The notes beneath the pieces are model-generated. The model saw only the letters and a list, made by a program, of their open reading frames with translations. It was not told the origin of the DNA and ran no database searches. Below are positions 16,977 to 25,067 of a stretch of 64,000 nt of DNA, piece by piece (the first letter of the stretch is position 1; every line of letters begins with the position of its first letter). This DNA comes from an uncultured Eubacterium sp. (GTDB lineage: Bacteria > Bacillota > Clostridia > Oscillospirales > Acutalibacteraceae), in NCBI RefSeq assembly GCF_945980375.1, contig NZ_CAMFQO010000002.1, forward strand, positions 62,001 through 126,000, given 5' to 3'. The position numbers and the translations under genes are program-made.

Positions 16977-18074
16977 ATGAATCTTAATTTAAGACCAAAG
17001 GAAGAATGTACGTTTGACGAGGTTTCACTCGGCGAAATTATGCTTCGCCTTGACCCGGGCGAGGGCAGAATAAAAACCGCTCGCTCGTTCAGAGCCTGGG
17101 AGGGCGGCGGCGAGTACAATGTTGCCCGTGGGCTTCGCAGATGCTTTGGTATGAAAACATCTGTTGTTACTGCTTTTGCAGAAAACGAAATCGGTTATCT
17201 TATGGAGGATTTGATTCTTCAGGGCGGCGTGGACACATCTCTTATCAAGTGGGTGCCGTACGACGGTATAGGCAGAACCGTAAGAAACGGTATCAACTTT
17301 ACCGAGCGCGGTTTTGGTATCCGCGGTGCTGTCGGTGCGTCGGACAGAGGCAATACTGCCGCATCACAGCTTAAGCCGGAGGATATTGATTGGGATTACA
17401 TTTTCGGCACACTCGGTGTTCGTTGGCTTCACACAGGCGGTATTTATGCCGCTTTGTCCGAAACAGCTGCTCAAACCGTAATCACCGCTGTTAAAAAGGC
17501 AAAGGAATACGGCACCGTTGTATCATATGACCTCAACTACCGCCCGTCACTTTGGAAGGGTATCGGCGGTCAGGCAAAGGCTCAGGAAGTTAACAGAGAA
17601 ATTGCAAAATATGTTGACGTTATGATAGGCAATGAGGAGGACTTTACTGCATCTCTCGGCTTTGAGGTTGAAGGCAACGACGCAGACCTCAAGGAGCTTA
17701 ATATGGACGGCTACTACAAAATGATTCAAACCGTTACAAAGGCATATCCAAACTTTAAGGTTATCGCAACAACTCTTCGTACCGTTAAAACCGCAACCGT
17801 TAACGATTGGAAGGCTATCTGCTGGGCAGACGGCAAAATTTACAATTCTCTTGAATTTCCCGGTCTTGAAATTTTGGACAGAGTCGGTGGCGGTGACAGC
17901 TTTGCATCAGGTCTTATCTATGGCTTGATGACATATGAGGACGCACAAAAGGCAGTTAATTACGGCGTTGTTCACGGTGCACTTGCAATGACAACACCCG
18001 GTGATACCTCTATGGCTTCACTTAAAGAGGTAGAGGCAAAGGTTAACGGCGCAGGTGCCAGAGTACAAAGATAA
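16977..18074 (+). CDS. kdgK: 2-keto-3-deoxygluconate kinase (PfkB family)
   Basis: 365 residues from the ATG at 16977; GTG at 16968 is an alternative with GAAAGG upstream. I favour ATG because the GGTGAT-to-ATG spacing recurs in other genes here. PfkB family features: FDEVSLGEIMLRLDPG at the N-terminus, GGGEYNVARGL substrate segment, MIGNEEDFTASLG, and the RVGGGDSFASGLIYG motif with catalytic Asp at about residue 306. It phosphorylates KDG to KDPG, the substrate of the next enzyme. Confidence 0.9.
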   Translation: MNLNLRPKEECTFDEVSLGEIMLRLDPGEGRIKTARSFRAWEGGGEYNVARGLRRCFGMKTSVVTAFAENEIGYLMEDLILQGGVDTSLIKWVPYDGIGRTVRNGINFTERGFGIRGAVGASDRGNTAASQLKPEDIDWDYIFGTLGVRWLHTGGIYAALSETAAQTVITAVKKAKEYGTVVSYDLNYRPSLWKGIGGQAKAQEVNREIAKYVDVMIGNEEDFTASLGFEVEGNDADLKELNMDGYYKMIQTVTKAYPNFKVIATTLRTVKTATVNDWKAICWADGKIYNSLEFPGLEILDRVGGGDSFASGLIYGLMTYEDAQKAVNYGVVHGALAMTTPGDTSMASLKEVEAKVNGAGARVQR

Positions 18075-18103
18075 AACAAAATAACAAAAAGGAAGTATTA
18101 ATT

Positions 18104-18760
18104 ATGGCAAATAAAATTGAAACCCTTGCAAAGATTCAAGAGGTAGGCATTGTAGCAGTTGTTCGTGCAACATCTCTTGAGCAGGCAGAAAAAATCACAG
18201 ATGCTTGTATTGCCGGCGGAGTTGCCGCTATCGAGCTTACATTTACCGTTCCTCACGCAGACAAGCTTATTGAAGCAATGCGTGCAAAGTATAATTCAGG
18301 CGAAATCATCATCGGTGCAGGTACTGTTATGGACGCAGCCACAGCAAGAATTGCTATCCTTGCAGGTGCAGAATACATTGTGTCACCCTACTTTGACCCT
18401 GAAACAGTTAAGTGCTGTAACAGATACGGTGTGCCGTCAATGCCGGGTATTTACACACCTACCGAGGCGGTTCACGCTATGGAGTGCGGTGCAGACGTGC
18501 TCAAGGTTTTCCCGGGCGACATTGCAGGCCCTGCGTTCATTAAGGACATTCATGGCCCTATCCCAAATGCTGTTATGATGCCGTCAGGCGGTGTTGATGT
18601 TGACAACGTTAAGGATTGGATCAAGGCAGGTGCTATTGCCTGCGGTGCAGGCTCATCGCTTATTGCAGGCGCAAAGACAGGCGATTACGATAAGATCACC
18701 GAAACAGGCAAGCTCTTTGTTCAAAGAATAAAGGAAGCAAGAGCAGAAATGGCAAAATAA
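18104..18760 (+). CDS. eda: KDPG/KHG aldolase
   Basis: 218 residues. Class I aldolase with VAAIELTFTVPHA (catalytic Glu), IGAGTVMDAATA, and the Schiff-base lysine in DVLKVFPGD at about residue 131. It splits 2-keto-3-deoxy-6-phosphogluconate to pyruvate and glyceraldehyde-3-phosphate. Last gene of the uxaC-kdgK-eda unit, followed by a bidirectional terminator. Confidence 0.94.
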   Translation: MANKIETLAKIQEVGIVAVVRATSLEQAEKITDACIAGGVAAIELTFTVPHADKLIEAMRAKYNSGEIIIGAGTVMDAATARIAILAGAEYIVSPYFDPETVKCCNRYGVPSMPGIYTPTEAVHAMECGADVLKVFPGDIAGPAFIKDIHGPIPNAVMMPSGGVDVDNVKDWIKAGAIACGAGSSLIAGAKTGDYDKITETGKLFVQRIKEARAEMAK

Positions 18761-18795
18761 TAGCTTACCTCGGCTTTTTATTCGGCTGAGGGGAT

Positions 18796-18836
18796 AAAAA
18801 AGGATTGAACCCGATGTCAAGTTCAATCCTTTTTTT
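18796..18836. terminator. Bidirectional terminator
   Basis: AAAAGGATTGAAC-loop-GTTCAATCCTTTT between eda and the convergent unknown gene. The ATTGAAC/GTTCAAT core is shared with hairpins at 41998 and 59847, and all three follow or precede similar GGGGATAAAA or ATATGCGAC remnants. Confidence 0.88.
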
Positions 18837-18837
18837 A

Positions 18838-19515
18838 TTATTCTTCATTATTTTCTTCGTCATCAACAAGTGTGCCGAGCAGCCTTATTGCCTTTTTAAC
18901 CTTTTCGTTATCATCCTGCAGGCCGAGCTCACGGATGTTGTCGCCGATAAGCGTTTCAATTATATCCTCAACCCGTGACAGAGTGGCGATGTATTCGGTT
19001 TTGCTTTCGTTTCTTGCCTCTCTGTTTTCAACATCTGCCGAGAATTCCTGCGTAGCCAGACTTTCCTTAAACTCAAGGCGGTCGTTGTGAGCGCTGCGAA
19101 TAATTTGAGAATCCTTTTCAATTATGAGTGACATAATGCCCTCGGAGTCCCTGTTCATCAGGCGCTTCATTTTTCTGAAGATAAATGTTGCGTCAAACAG
19201 GCTTGTAAAGGTTATGTGCTCGACAGAGCTCACCTTGTTTATATATAGGTGTACGCACTCGTTTGAATTTTGTGTTACAATTTCATTGACCTTTTTTAAG
19301 AAATCATTGTCCGAAAGTGCAAGCTGTGATGTTTCAAAATTGTACAAAAGATTCATATCACTGTCAAAAACAAGCACCGATTCTTTAATAGCAACAAAAT
19401 ATTCGTTACCATCAAATTCAAATGATATGAGATTGTTTTTGTTTGATATTGCGGATTGTACAGAGTCGGTTTGATTTTTACTTCTGCCAAGCAGCCTTTC
19501 AAGCTTTGTTCCCAT
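18838..19515 (-). CDS. Uncharacterised 225-residue protein
   Basis: I do not recognise a family. AGAGGTG lies 6 bases before the ATG. The protein is hydrophilic, without signal peptide or membrane segment. The first half looks like mixed alpha/beta (LISFEFDGNEYFVAIKESV and a VLVFDSDMNLLYNF stretch). The second half is helical and rich in Glu, Arg and Asn, with an acidic tail DDEENNEE. It faces the methyltransferase gene divergently with 199 bases between starts. Codon use looks native. Confidence 0.65.
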   Translation of the reverse strand: MGTKLERLLGRSKNQTDSVQSAISNKNNLISFEFDGNEYFVAIKESVLVFDSDMNLLYNFETSQLALSDNDFLKKVNEIVTQNSNECVHLYINKVSSVEHITFTSLFDATFIFRKMKRLMNRDSEGIMSLIIEKDSQIIRSAHNDRLEFKESLATQEFSADVENREARNESKTEYIATLSRVEDIIETLIGDNIRELGLQDDNEKVKKAIRLLGTLVDDEENNEE

Positions 19516-19635
19516 TTACAACACCTCTTATAAACGTGGATTTATCTTTTTTAATATAGCACAATATGTTTTGCAAAACAAGTATTTGTACAAATTATCG
19601 GTTGCAATTTTGTTATTTTTGATAACGGTATAGCC

Positions 19636-19665
19636 TTGACACGGATACTTTGTTGTTGATACAAT
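19636..19665 (+). promoter_or_regulatory. Predicted promoter of the methyltransferase gene, with downstream GTTACCCTA site
   Basis: TTGACA (19636-19641), 18-base spacer, TACAAT (19660-19665). GTTACCCTA occurs at 19683-19691, just inside the predicted leader, where a bound repressor could block transcription. The 14-base string ATTACCGTTACCCT is repeated exactly at the radC-like promoter (49895-49908). Confidence 0.6.
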
Positions 19666-19714
19666 AGGATAGGATTATTACCGTTACCCTAAGATTTTTT
19701 TGAGAGGTTATTTT

Positions 19715-20866
19715 ATGCAAACATACGAACAGGTAGATAATTATATGAGGGCTCTTGACCTCAAATATTACAAAAACACAAACGACTTTTTGGCAAACCT
19801 TATGATGAAAACAGACAAAAATTATGTTAAGGAGCTTGCCGAAACCTTGAATTCGCGTGCACAGGGACAGAATTCGGACAATACATATTTTTACAAGCTG
19901 AAGAACAAAAGCCTCGACGGCTCACTTTGTGTGTCGGCTGCGTTTGACAGCGGATTGTTCAGGCACCTCGGCAATATGATAATAGACGAGGCGCAGTATT
20001 TTAACGGCACGGTTCTTGACATTGGCTGCGATTGCGGTATGGTAACCTGCTTTATTGCAAAGCAGTATCCTGATTGCAGAGTGGTTGGTGTTGATTGCAA
20101 TGAGCTTGCCGTTAACAACGCAAGGGAGCTTGCACAAAGACTCGGACTTAACAATGTTGAATTTGCCGTTGCGGATATTTACGATTATACCCTTGATACA
20201 AAGGCTGATGTTGTCACCTCCTTCAGAGGTCTGCTTGATATTGCACAAAGGCAAACAAGCGGTGTCAGCGTTATCGGTGAACGCGGTGCAAGAGAAAATG
20301 CATATCAGGCTGCCTTTTCTCCGCTTGCAAAATCCATAAGTAATAATATTGCGGATAACGGCATTATAATAAGTATAGAAAGATATACTGCAATGTACGG
20401 ATGGCTTGGATGGATGCAGGCACTTGCAGAGCAGAATATTTGCCCCATTGTTGACAAATGTGACAAAATGGTGGCGCAGGACATCTCATCCGCAAAAAAT
20501 TATTCTGTTACATTTGCACAAAAAAATCTAACCTCAACTCCTTTGGAGGCATATAGTAATGTGATGGTAAAATCCTTCAAAAGCGGAGCAGGATGCACCG
20601 ATGCCGATGCAGAGTTTGCACTGTGCTATGATTCCGATGAGGTTGATTACATAGATGTGTATAAGGGCGAAAAGCTTATCCATCAGTTTGCACATGCCTT
20701 GTCAAAGGGCGGAAAGCAGATGTTTTACGAGGCAGATTTGGATTACAGAAAGCTCAAATACTGCAACGAAAAAAAGAGCATCAGGGCTCAGGAGGACTTT
20801 GACAGAAAGCTTGCAATGTACAATCCCGAAGAGTTTACGGTAAAGAAGTACAAGGTTAAATATTAA
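19715..20866 (+). CDS. Class I SAM-dependent methyltransferase of unknown substrate
   Basis: 383 residues from the ATG at 19715, with GAGAGG upstream; the frame extends to a TTG at 19700. A Rossmann methyltransferase core sits at about 85-190: VLDIGCDCGMVTCFIA (motif I), VVGVDCNELAVNNA (acidic residue binding ribose) and VEFAVADIYDY. The N-terminal 80 residues and C-terminal 150 residues match nothing I recognise. It is a single-gene unit just upstream of the tad operon but with its own promoter. Substrate unknown. Confidence 0.75.
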   Translation: MQTYEQVDNYMRALDLKYYKNTNDFLANLMMKTDKNYVKELAETLNSRAQGQNSDNTYFYKLKNKSLDGSLCVSAAFDSGLFRHLGNMIIDEAQYFNGTVLDIGCDCGMVTCFIAKQYPDCRVVGVDCNELAVNNARELAQRLGLNNVEFAVADIYDYTLDTKADVVTSFRGLLDIAQRQTSGVSVIGERGARENAYQAAFSPLAKSISNNIADNGIIISIERYTAMYGWLGWMQALAEQNICPIVDKCDKMVAQDISSAKNYSVTFAQKNLTSTPLEAYSNVMVKSFKSGAGCTDADAEFALCYDSDEVDYIDVYKGEKLIHQFAHALSKGGKQMFYEADLDYRKLKYCNEKKSIRAQEDFDRKLAMYNPEEFTVKKYKVKY

Positions 20867-20967
20867 CTAAAAATAAATTAAGTCTGCTTTTTATTGTGCA
20901 ATTTGCACAAAATCGTTTTTTGAAATTGATTAACACGACAAAAATTAATAATTTGTGAATTTTTTCA

Positions 20968-20996
20968 TTGAAAATTGGCAGAAAAAGTATTATTCT
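20968..20996 (+). promoter_or_regulatory. Predicted promoter of the tad operon
   Basis: TTGAAA (20968-20973), 17-base spacer, TATTCT (20991-20996). It is followed by a short leader and GCAGGAG before the first tad gene. Confidence 0.5.
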
Positions 20997-21030
20997 TAAT
21001 TTACAGGGAGCAATCCCCGCAGGAGATTAA

Positions 21031-21729
21031 ATGTTTACGGATTCAATTTTAATTAAGCTTTTAATCGGCGCGGCTTACGGAATCTTCCTTGGAGTTGTTA
21101 CAATTATTGTTTCAAAAAAGCTAACTCTCAAGAGAACGGACGATCCGGTCAAAGCGGCTCCGATTGATACAACACTATTTAAGATAATGGCTGTTGTTGT
21201 GGGAATCATTGCCTCGGTTGCAGTGATGCTAACCTCAACCGACACAGCCCTCGCAATCAGAAATGAGCTTTTGCTCATACCAATCGCATCTATTGCAGTT
21301 GTGGACTCTTTGGTAAGGAAAATTCCAAATCCGCTTCTGCTTTATATGATAATTGTTCAGGTAATATATCTTGTGTATTATTCGGTAACAAATGATCCAC
21401 AGATATTGCTTGCCGCAGGGTTTGGATTTTTTGTAGGATTTGCATCCTGTGCATTCACAACCTTGCTTAAGGTGCCGGTAGGCAACGGGGACACTAAATA
21501 CTGTGCCGTTTTGGGTATGTGTATTTATCTTCAGTCGTTCCTGCAGTCTATGGTGCTTGTGGGATTAATAGCCATCATTTGCCTTATCTATCTTAAGGCA
21601 ACCAAAAAGGGCGGAATTAAAACCATGATTCCCCTCGGTCCGTTAATCTCTTTAGCTACAGTAATTTCTATCTGCTTCCCGTATTTGCCGAATTTCTTGG
21701 CAGATATGGTGTCGCAGATTGAGATTTAA
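21031..21729 (+). CDS. tadV: Type IV prepilin peptidase, A24 family (TadV/CpaA-like)
   Basis: 232 residues, six to seven membrane segments. The two catalytic aspartates are visible: VVDSLVRKIPN after the second helix group and VGNGDTKY (GxGD motif) at about residues 151-155. The enzyme removes the leader from Flp-type prepilins at the cytoplasmic membrane. First gene of the tad operon, 41 bases before the flp pilin gene. Confidence 0.88.
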   Translation: MFTDSILIKLLIGAAYGIFLGVVTIIVSKKLTLKRTDDPVKAAPIDTTLFKIMAVVVGIIASVAVMLTSTDTALAIRNELLLIPIASIAVVDSLVRKIPNPLLLYMIIVQVIYLVYYSVTNDPQILLAAGFGFFVGFASCAFTTLLKVPVGNGDTKYCAVLGMCIYLQSFLQSMVLVGLIAIICLIYLKATKKGGIKTMIPLGPLISLATVISICFPYLPNFLADMVSQIEI

Positions 21730-21770
21730 TAAAATCATAATTAAAAATAAATATAAAGGAGTAAATTATT

Positions 21771-21944
21771 ATGATGAAGTTTATCAAAGACGAAAACGGT
21801 CAGGGCATGCTCGAGTATGTACTTATCATCGCACTTGTTGCACTTGTACTTATCGCTGTACTTGTTGTAATCAACCAGAAGTCTAAGAAGGCTGGCGACA
21901 AGACAAACAATCAGATGGATGCAGTAGAGAACGCTCTTAAGTAA
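21771..21944 (+). CDS. flp: Flp-type major pilin precursor
   Basis: 57 residues. Strong AAAGGAG site. A short charged leader (MMKFIKDENGQG) precedes the processing site, then MLEYVLIIALVALV with the invariant Glu at +3 and Tyr at +4 of the Flp family (cleavage after G12), a single hydrophobic helix and a hydrophilic tail. It would be cleaved by the adjacent A24 peptidase and assembled into a Tad pilus. A GC-rich hairpin follows at 21979, consistent with stabilised, abundant pilin mRNA. Confidence 0.93.
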   Translation: MMKFIKDENGQGMLEYVLIIALVALVLIAVLVVINQKSKKAGDKTNNQMDAVENALK

Positions 21945-21978
21945 TCCTAATTGAAGTCTAAAATCTAAAAATGAATTT

Positions 21979-21998
21979 GGGGCAGGTTATCCTGCCCC
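21979..21998 (+). terminator. Hairpin after flp (attenuating or stabilising)
   Basis: GGGGCAGG-TTAT-CCTGCCCC, followed by AATATTC rather than a T-run, so it probably reduces read-through or protects the flp message. Confidence 0.6.
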
Positions 21999-22059
21999 AA
22001 TATTCATAATTAGGCATAATGTTAAACTTATGTAAATGAATATTAAGAGGTGAAATCTC

Positions 22060-22722
22060 TTGAAAAAGCTTTATAGCCGATTGTGGCAACACGGAAAATC
22101 CGAGGACGGACAATCTATGATAGAATTTGTCATCGTCTTCCCCATATTTATGCTGATACTTGCCATGATTCTCGACTTTGGATGGCTGTTTTATAACAAG
22201 CTTAATGTTGAGAATTCGGCACGAAATGCAGCCAGAGTAGCTTGCGTTGAATACACGGAGGTTGCGTATGACGACGAAAACCAGCGCCCTGATGTTACAT
22301 ATAACAATTTGGGTGTGGCAACGGCATACAGCAAAACCTACAACCTCGGCGACTATGCCGCTGTTTTGGGCGGTACGGCGTCGGAGGAGGAACTGGAGAG
22401 CTGCGTGCTGTCCGGTCAGGAAATTCGTGTTTTAAGGCAGGTTTCAAACACCGTGCCTATGGATGTTTCGGATGTAACCGTTACAATTGCGTATACCTAT
22501 GACAAGGAATATCTTACCTCGCCGTCGGTTGCGGAGTATAATGTATCTAACCGTTCAAGAGGTGACGTGGTTGTTCTTGTAAGAGGTACTCATCACGCAA
22601 TCAGTCCGTTTGTAGCCCTTGCCACAGAACCCGGAGAGGGCAGCAGAATGACACGAATTATAGGCGCAAAGTCTGTCTATAAGGTAGAGGCTAACAGCCT
22701 TTCCGAGCAGGAGGGCTCATAA
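22060..22722 (+). CDS. tadE: TadE-like pseudopilin
   Basis: 220 residues, starting with TTG after GAGGTGA. The region around residues 12-45 is the TadE pattern: a GQSMIEFVIVFPIFMLIL segment, where the GQS...EF site resembles a pilin-processing site, then a hydrophobic helix and NKLNVENSARNAARVA. The extracytoplasmic domain has no recognised motif. TadE-type pseudopilins are minor components needed for Tad pilus assembly. Confidence 0.85.
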   Translation: MKKLYSRLWQHGKSEDGQSMIEFVIVFPIFMLILAMILDFGWLFYNKLNVENSARNAARVACVEYTEVAYDDENQRPDVTYNNLGVATAYSKTYNLGDYAAVLGGTASEEELESCVLSGQEIRVLRQVSNTVPMDVSDVTVTIAYTYDKEYLTSPSVAEYNVSNRSRGDVVVLVRGTHHAISPFVALATEPGEGSRMTRIIGAKSVYKVEANSLSEQEGS

Positions 22723-22773
22723 GCACACGGTTATTTCGGCGCTTAGTATTTATTTATAATTCATAATTGAAAT

Positions 22774-22791
22774 AGAGCAGTTATCTGCTCT
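22774..22791 (+). terminator. Hairpin between tadE and cpaB
   Basis: AGAGCAG-TTAT-CTGCTCT, the same TTAT loop as the hairpin after flp, without a proper T-run. Probably an intercistronic mRNA structure. Confidence 0.5.
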
Positions 22792-22842
22792 ATATATATA
22801 ATAAAAAGTTTTGTCAAGACAAAACGAAAAAAGGAGAACAAA

Positions 22843-23514
22843 ATGAAAAAGGTTTATTTAATCGCAGTTGTATTTGCTTTGGTAGCAGGATTTGCTACAT
22901 ATTTCTTTGCAAGCGAGATTGACAAGAAATCAACATTTAAGGATGCCGAAATGGTAACGGTTTTTGTTCCTGTTGCAGATATGGACAGAAACGTTACAAT
23001 CACCGAGGATATGTTCCTTGAGGATGCAGGCGTGTTTGAGGAAAAGACAGTTGTTGCTGCCGACGTTACAGCTGACGTAGCCACATCAAAGGACCAGCTT
23101 ATAAATCAGGTTGTTGTTTATCCGCTCTATGCAGGCGAGCCAATCAATGTGAAAAGACTTGAATCTATTGACGGTGCAGACGTTGCACTTTCAATCAAGC
23201 TTCCAAAGGGCAAGGTTGCTTATTCATTCAGCGCAGGCAGCGTTACAAGTGTTGACGGATATATCAACGAGGGCGATACGGTAAACGTTTTGGTTTATGA
23301 CGGCGATGACAAAAAGGCAAATGTAGCCTACAAGGACCTTAAAATTTTAAGGGTTTCAACAGCTACCGCAAGTAAGAATGCTTCAGCCTCCGGTCAAAAG
23401 ATTACAGATTACAGCACACTTACCGTTGAGGTAACGGAAAAGGAAGCGCTTGAGCTTTACGAGATTGAAAATCAAGGCTCCTACAAGCTTATCCTTAACC
23501 ACAGAGAATCATAA
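22843..23514 (+). CDS. cpaB: Flp pilus assembly protein CpaB/RcpC
   Basis: 223 residues. Single N-terminal membrane segment (about 4-22) followed by a SAF-type domain with VFVPVADMDRNVTITEDMF and a YPLYAGEPINVKRL segment, then a C-terminal RcpC-like part. RcpC/CpaB acts on the outer face in Tad pilus assembly. In Gram-positives, where there is no outer-membrane secretin, it is retained as here. Good AAAGGAG site. Confidence 0.88.
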   Translation: MKKVYLIAVVFALVAGFATYFFASEIDKKSTFKDAEMVTVFVPVADMDRNVTITEDMFLEDAGVFEEKTVVAADVTADVATSKDQLINQVVVYPLYAGEPINVKRLESIDGADVALSIKLPKGKVAYSFSAGSVTSVDGYINEGDTVNVLVYDGDDKKANVAYKDLKILRVSTATASKNASASGQKITDYSTLTVEVTEKEALELYEIENQGSYKLILNHRES

Positions 23515-23543
23515 ATTTTGTACAGGAGAATGGAGAAAATAGT

Positions 23544-24749
23544 ATGGCTGATTTAATTAACATTGTTGTTTGCGCCGAGCAAACAGAAATTAAGGTAAAC
23601 ATCAAAAACAAGATTGACCCCGAAAAGCTTGAAATCATCGGCTACACCGAATTCAGCGACGAGGCAAAAACAAGAATTTTGGGATATTCTCCCGATGTGG
23701 TAATCTTTGCCGCAGAAAGCGCAGATATTGATGAAAAATTCTTCCAATTCATCGAGGATATGGAGCTTGCATCAAACGGCTGCTCACCCGTTATTATGAC
23801 AGATGATGTAACCGTTTCGCTTGTAAACAGTGCTGCTCGCTACGGCGTGCGTCAGGTTATGGATTTGGAAATCAGCGGCCGTGAGCTTACCGAAAACCTT
23901 GAGGGCGTTCTCAGCAGTGAGCGCAAGCTCAGCAAGAAGATTAACGTTGAGCGCAAAACAAGGTCCCATGTTTACTCCTTTTTCAGCGGTAAGGGCGGTG
24001 TCGGCAAAACAACCGTTTCCACCAACCTTGCAGTTAACCTTGCAAGCCGAGGCAAAAAGACATTGCTTATTGACCTTGACCTTCAGTTTGGTGATGCCGA
24101 TATGGCACTTGACCTTAACCCAAGCGAAACAATTGTTGATGTTGTAAGGGATTCGCTCGGTATTTCCATTGACAACCTTACAAATTGTGCCGTTACTCAT
24201 GCGTCGGGACTTTCCGTTCTTTCTTCTCCGTCATCACCGGAGCTTGCAGAATACGTTCAGTCTAATCATGTTAAGCAGATAATTGATACAGCAAGAAATT
24301 ATTATGAGTACATAATTCTTGATTGCGGATGTAACCTTACAGACCCTGTAATCACAGCGCTTGAATCAAGCGACACCATATTTATGGTTAACGATGTTAA
24401 CATCCTTTCGCTTAAGCGCGCAAAGCTTTGTCAAAATGTATTGCTCCAGATTAATCAGGGCGACAAGATTAAGCTGATTATCAACAAAAATACAAAGAAA
24501 AATAATGTTAAGATTGCCGATTACGAGAGCATTTTGAACATGGACGCTTATGCAATCTTTTCAAGCGACCTAAAGACAATTAACGATTCGCTCAACAGCG
24601 GCCAGCCTGCTATTTCCTACAAGCCGAGAGCAGCCTTTTCAAAGGAGCTTAATGCCTTTGCAGAAAAGATAATTATGGAAAGAGAAGGCAAGGAAGGCCT
24701 TGCAAAGCTTGGCGCCAAAGGCAAGAAAAAGGGCAAGTTCGGTAAATAA
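23544..24749 (+). CDS. tadZ: TadZ/CpaE-like MinD-family ATPase
   Basis: 401 residues. An N-terminal receiver-like domain (about 1-125) lacks a convincing phosphoacceptor triad. A MinD/ParA-type ATPase follows, with the deviant Walker A SGKGGVGKTTVSTN at about 146-159 and LLIDLDLQFGDADMALDL. The tail is basic (KGKKKGKFGK). TadZ proteins place the Tad machinery at a cell site, usually a pole. A MITE-like element starts 4 bases after the stop. Confidence 0.9.
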   Translation: MADLINIVVCAEQTEIKVNIKNKIDPEKLEIIGYTEFSDEAKTRILGYSPDVVIFAAESADIDEKFFQFIEDMELASNGCSPVIMTDDVTVSLVNSAARYGVRQVMDLEISGRELTENLEGVLSSERKLSKKINVERKTRSHVYSFFSGKGGVGKTTVSTNLAVNLASRGKKTLLIDLDLQFGDADMALDLNPSETIVDVVRDSLGISIDNLTNCAVTHASGLSVLSSPSSPELAEYVQSNHVKQIIDTARNYYEYIILDCGCNLTDPVITALESSDTIFMVNDVNILSLKRAKLCQNVLLQINQGDKIKLIINKNTKKNNVKIADYESILNMDAYAIFSSDLKTINDSLNSGQPAISYKPRAAFSKELNAFAEKIIMEREGKEGLAKLGAKGKKKGKFGK

Positions 24750-24752
24750 GCC

Positions 24753-25029
24753 TAGGCAATAAAGAGTAATCCGAACCTGCCAAAAATGCAGAATTAAAGC
24801 GACTTTTGAAATTTTCGCTGTCGCCTTGCGTCAGCAAGGCTTCCATCTCAAAATCCAAAATTCATCTTTACTTCAAGCATTTTTGGTCTGCGAGTTCAAA
24901 TTGTGCTGATTTGTTCTTAATCAAGGCACAAAAACGCAGGAATACTTTATGTATTCCGAGTATTTTTAACATAGAGAAAGGGCAAATCAGCCAATTTGAA
25001 CCACGGTTCGGATTGCTATTTATTGCCTA
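24753..25029. mobile_element. MITE-like element with 25-bp terminal inverted repeats
   Basis: The 318-base gap between tadZ and tadA is almost entirely this 277-bp element. Its left end (24753-24777) and the reverse complement of its right end (25005-25029) agree at 23 of 25 bases, beginning TAGGCAATAAA. Both ends carry TA, which fits a TA target duplication as for IS630/Tc1-mariner MITEs. It contains hairpins GCCTTGC/GCAAGGC (24823-24840) and GGAATAC/GTATTCC (24939-24957) and no plausible gene. The right end is repeated exactly at 4240-4264. Confidence 0.75.
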
Positions 25030-25067
25030 AGTAAATTTTGAAAATCTAAACAAGGGAAGAAACACAA

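Noticed and set aside
24806-25030. Open frame of 74 codons in the tadZ-tadA gap
   Set aside because: It lies inside the MITE-like element, has no ribosome site and spans the inverted repeats.
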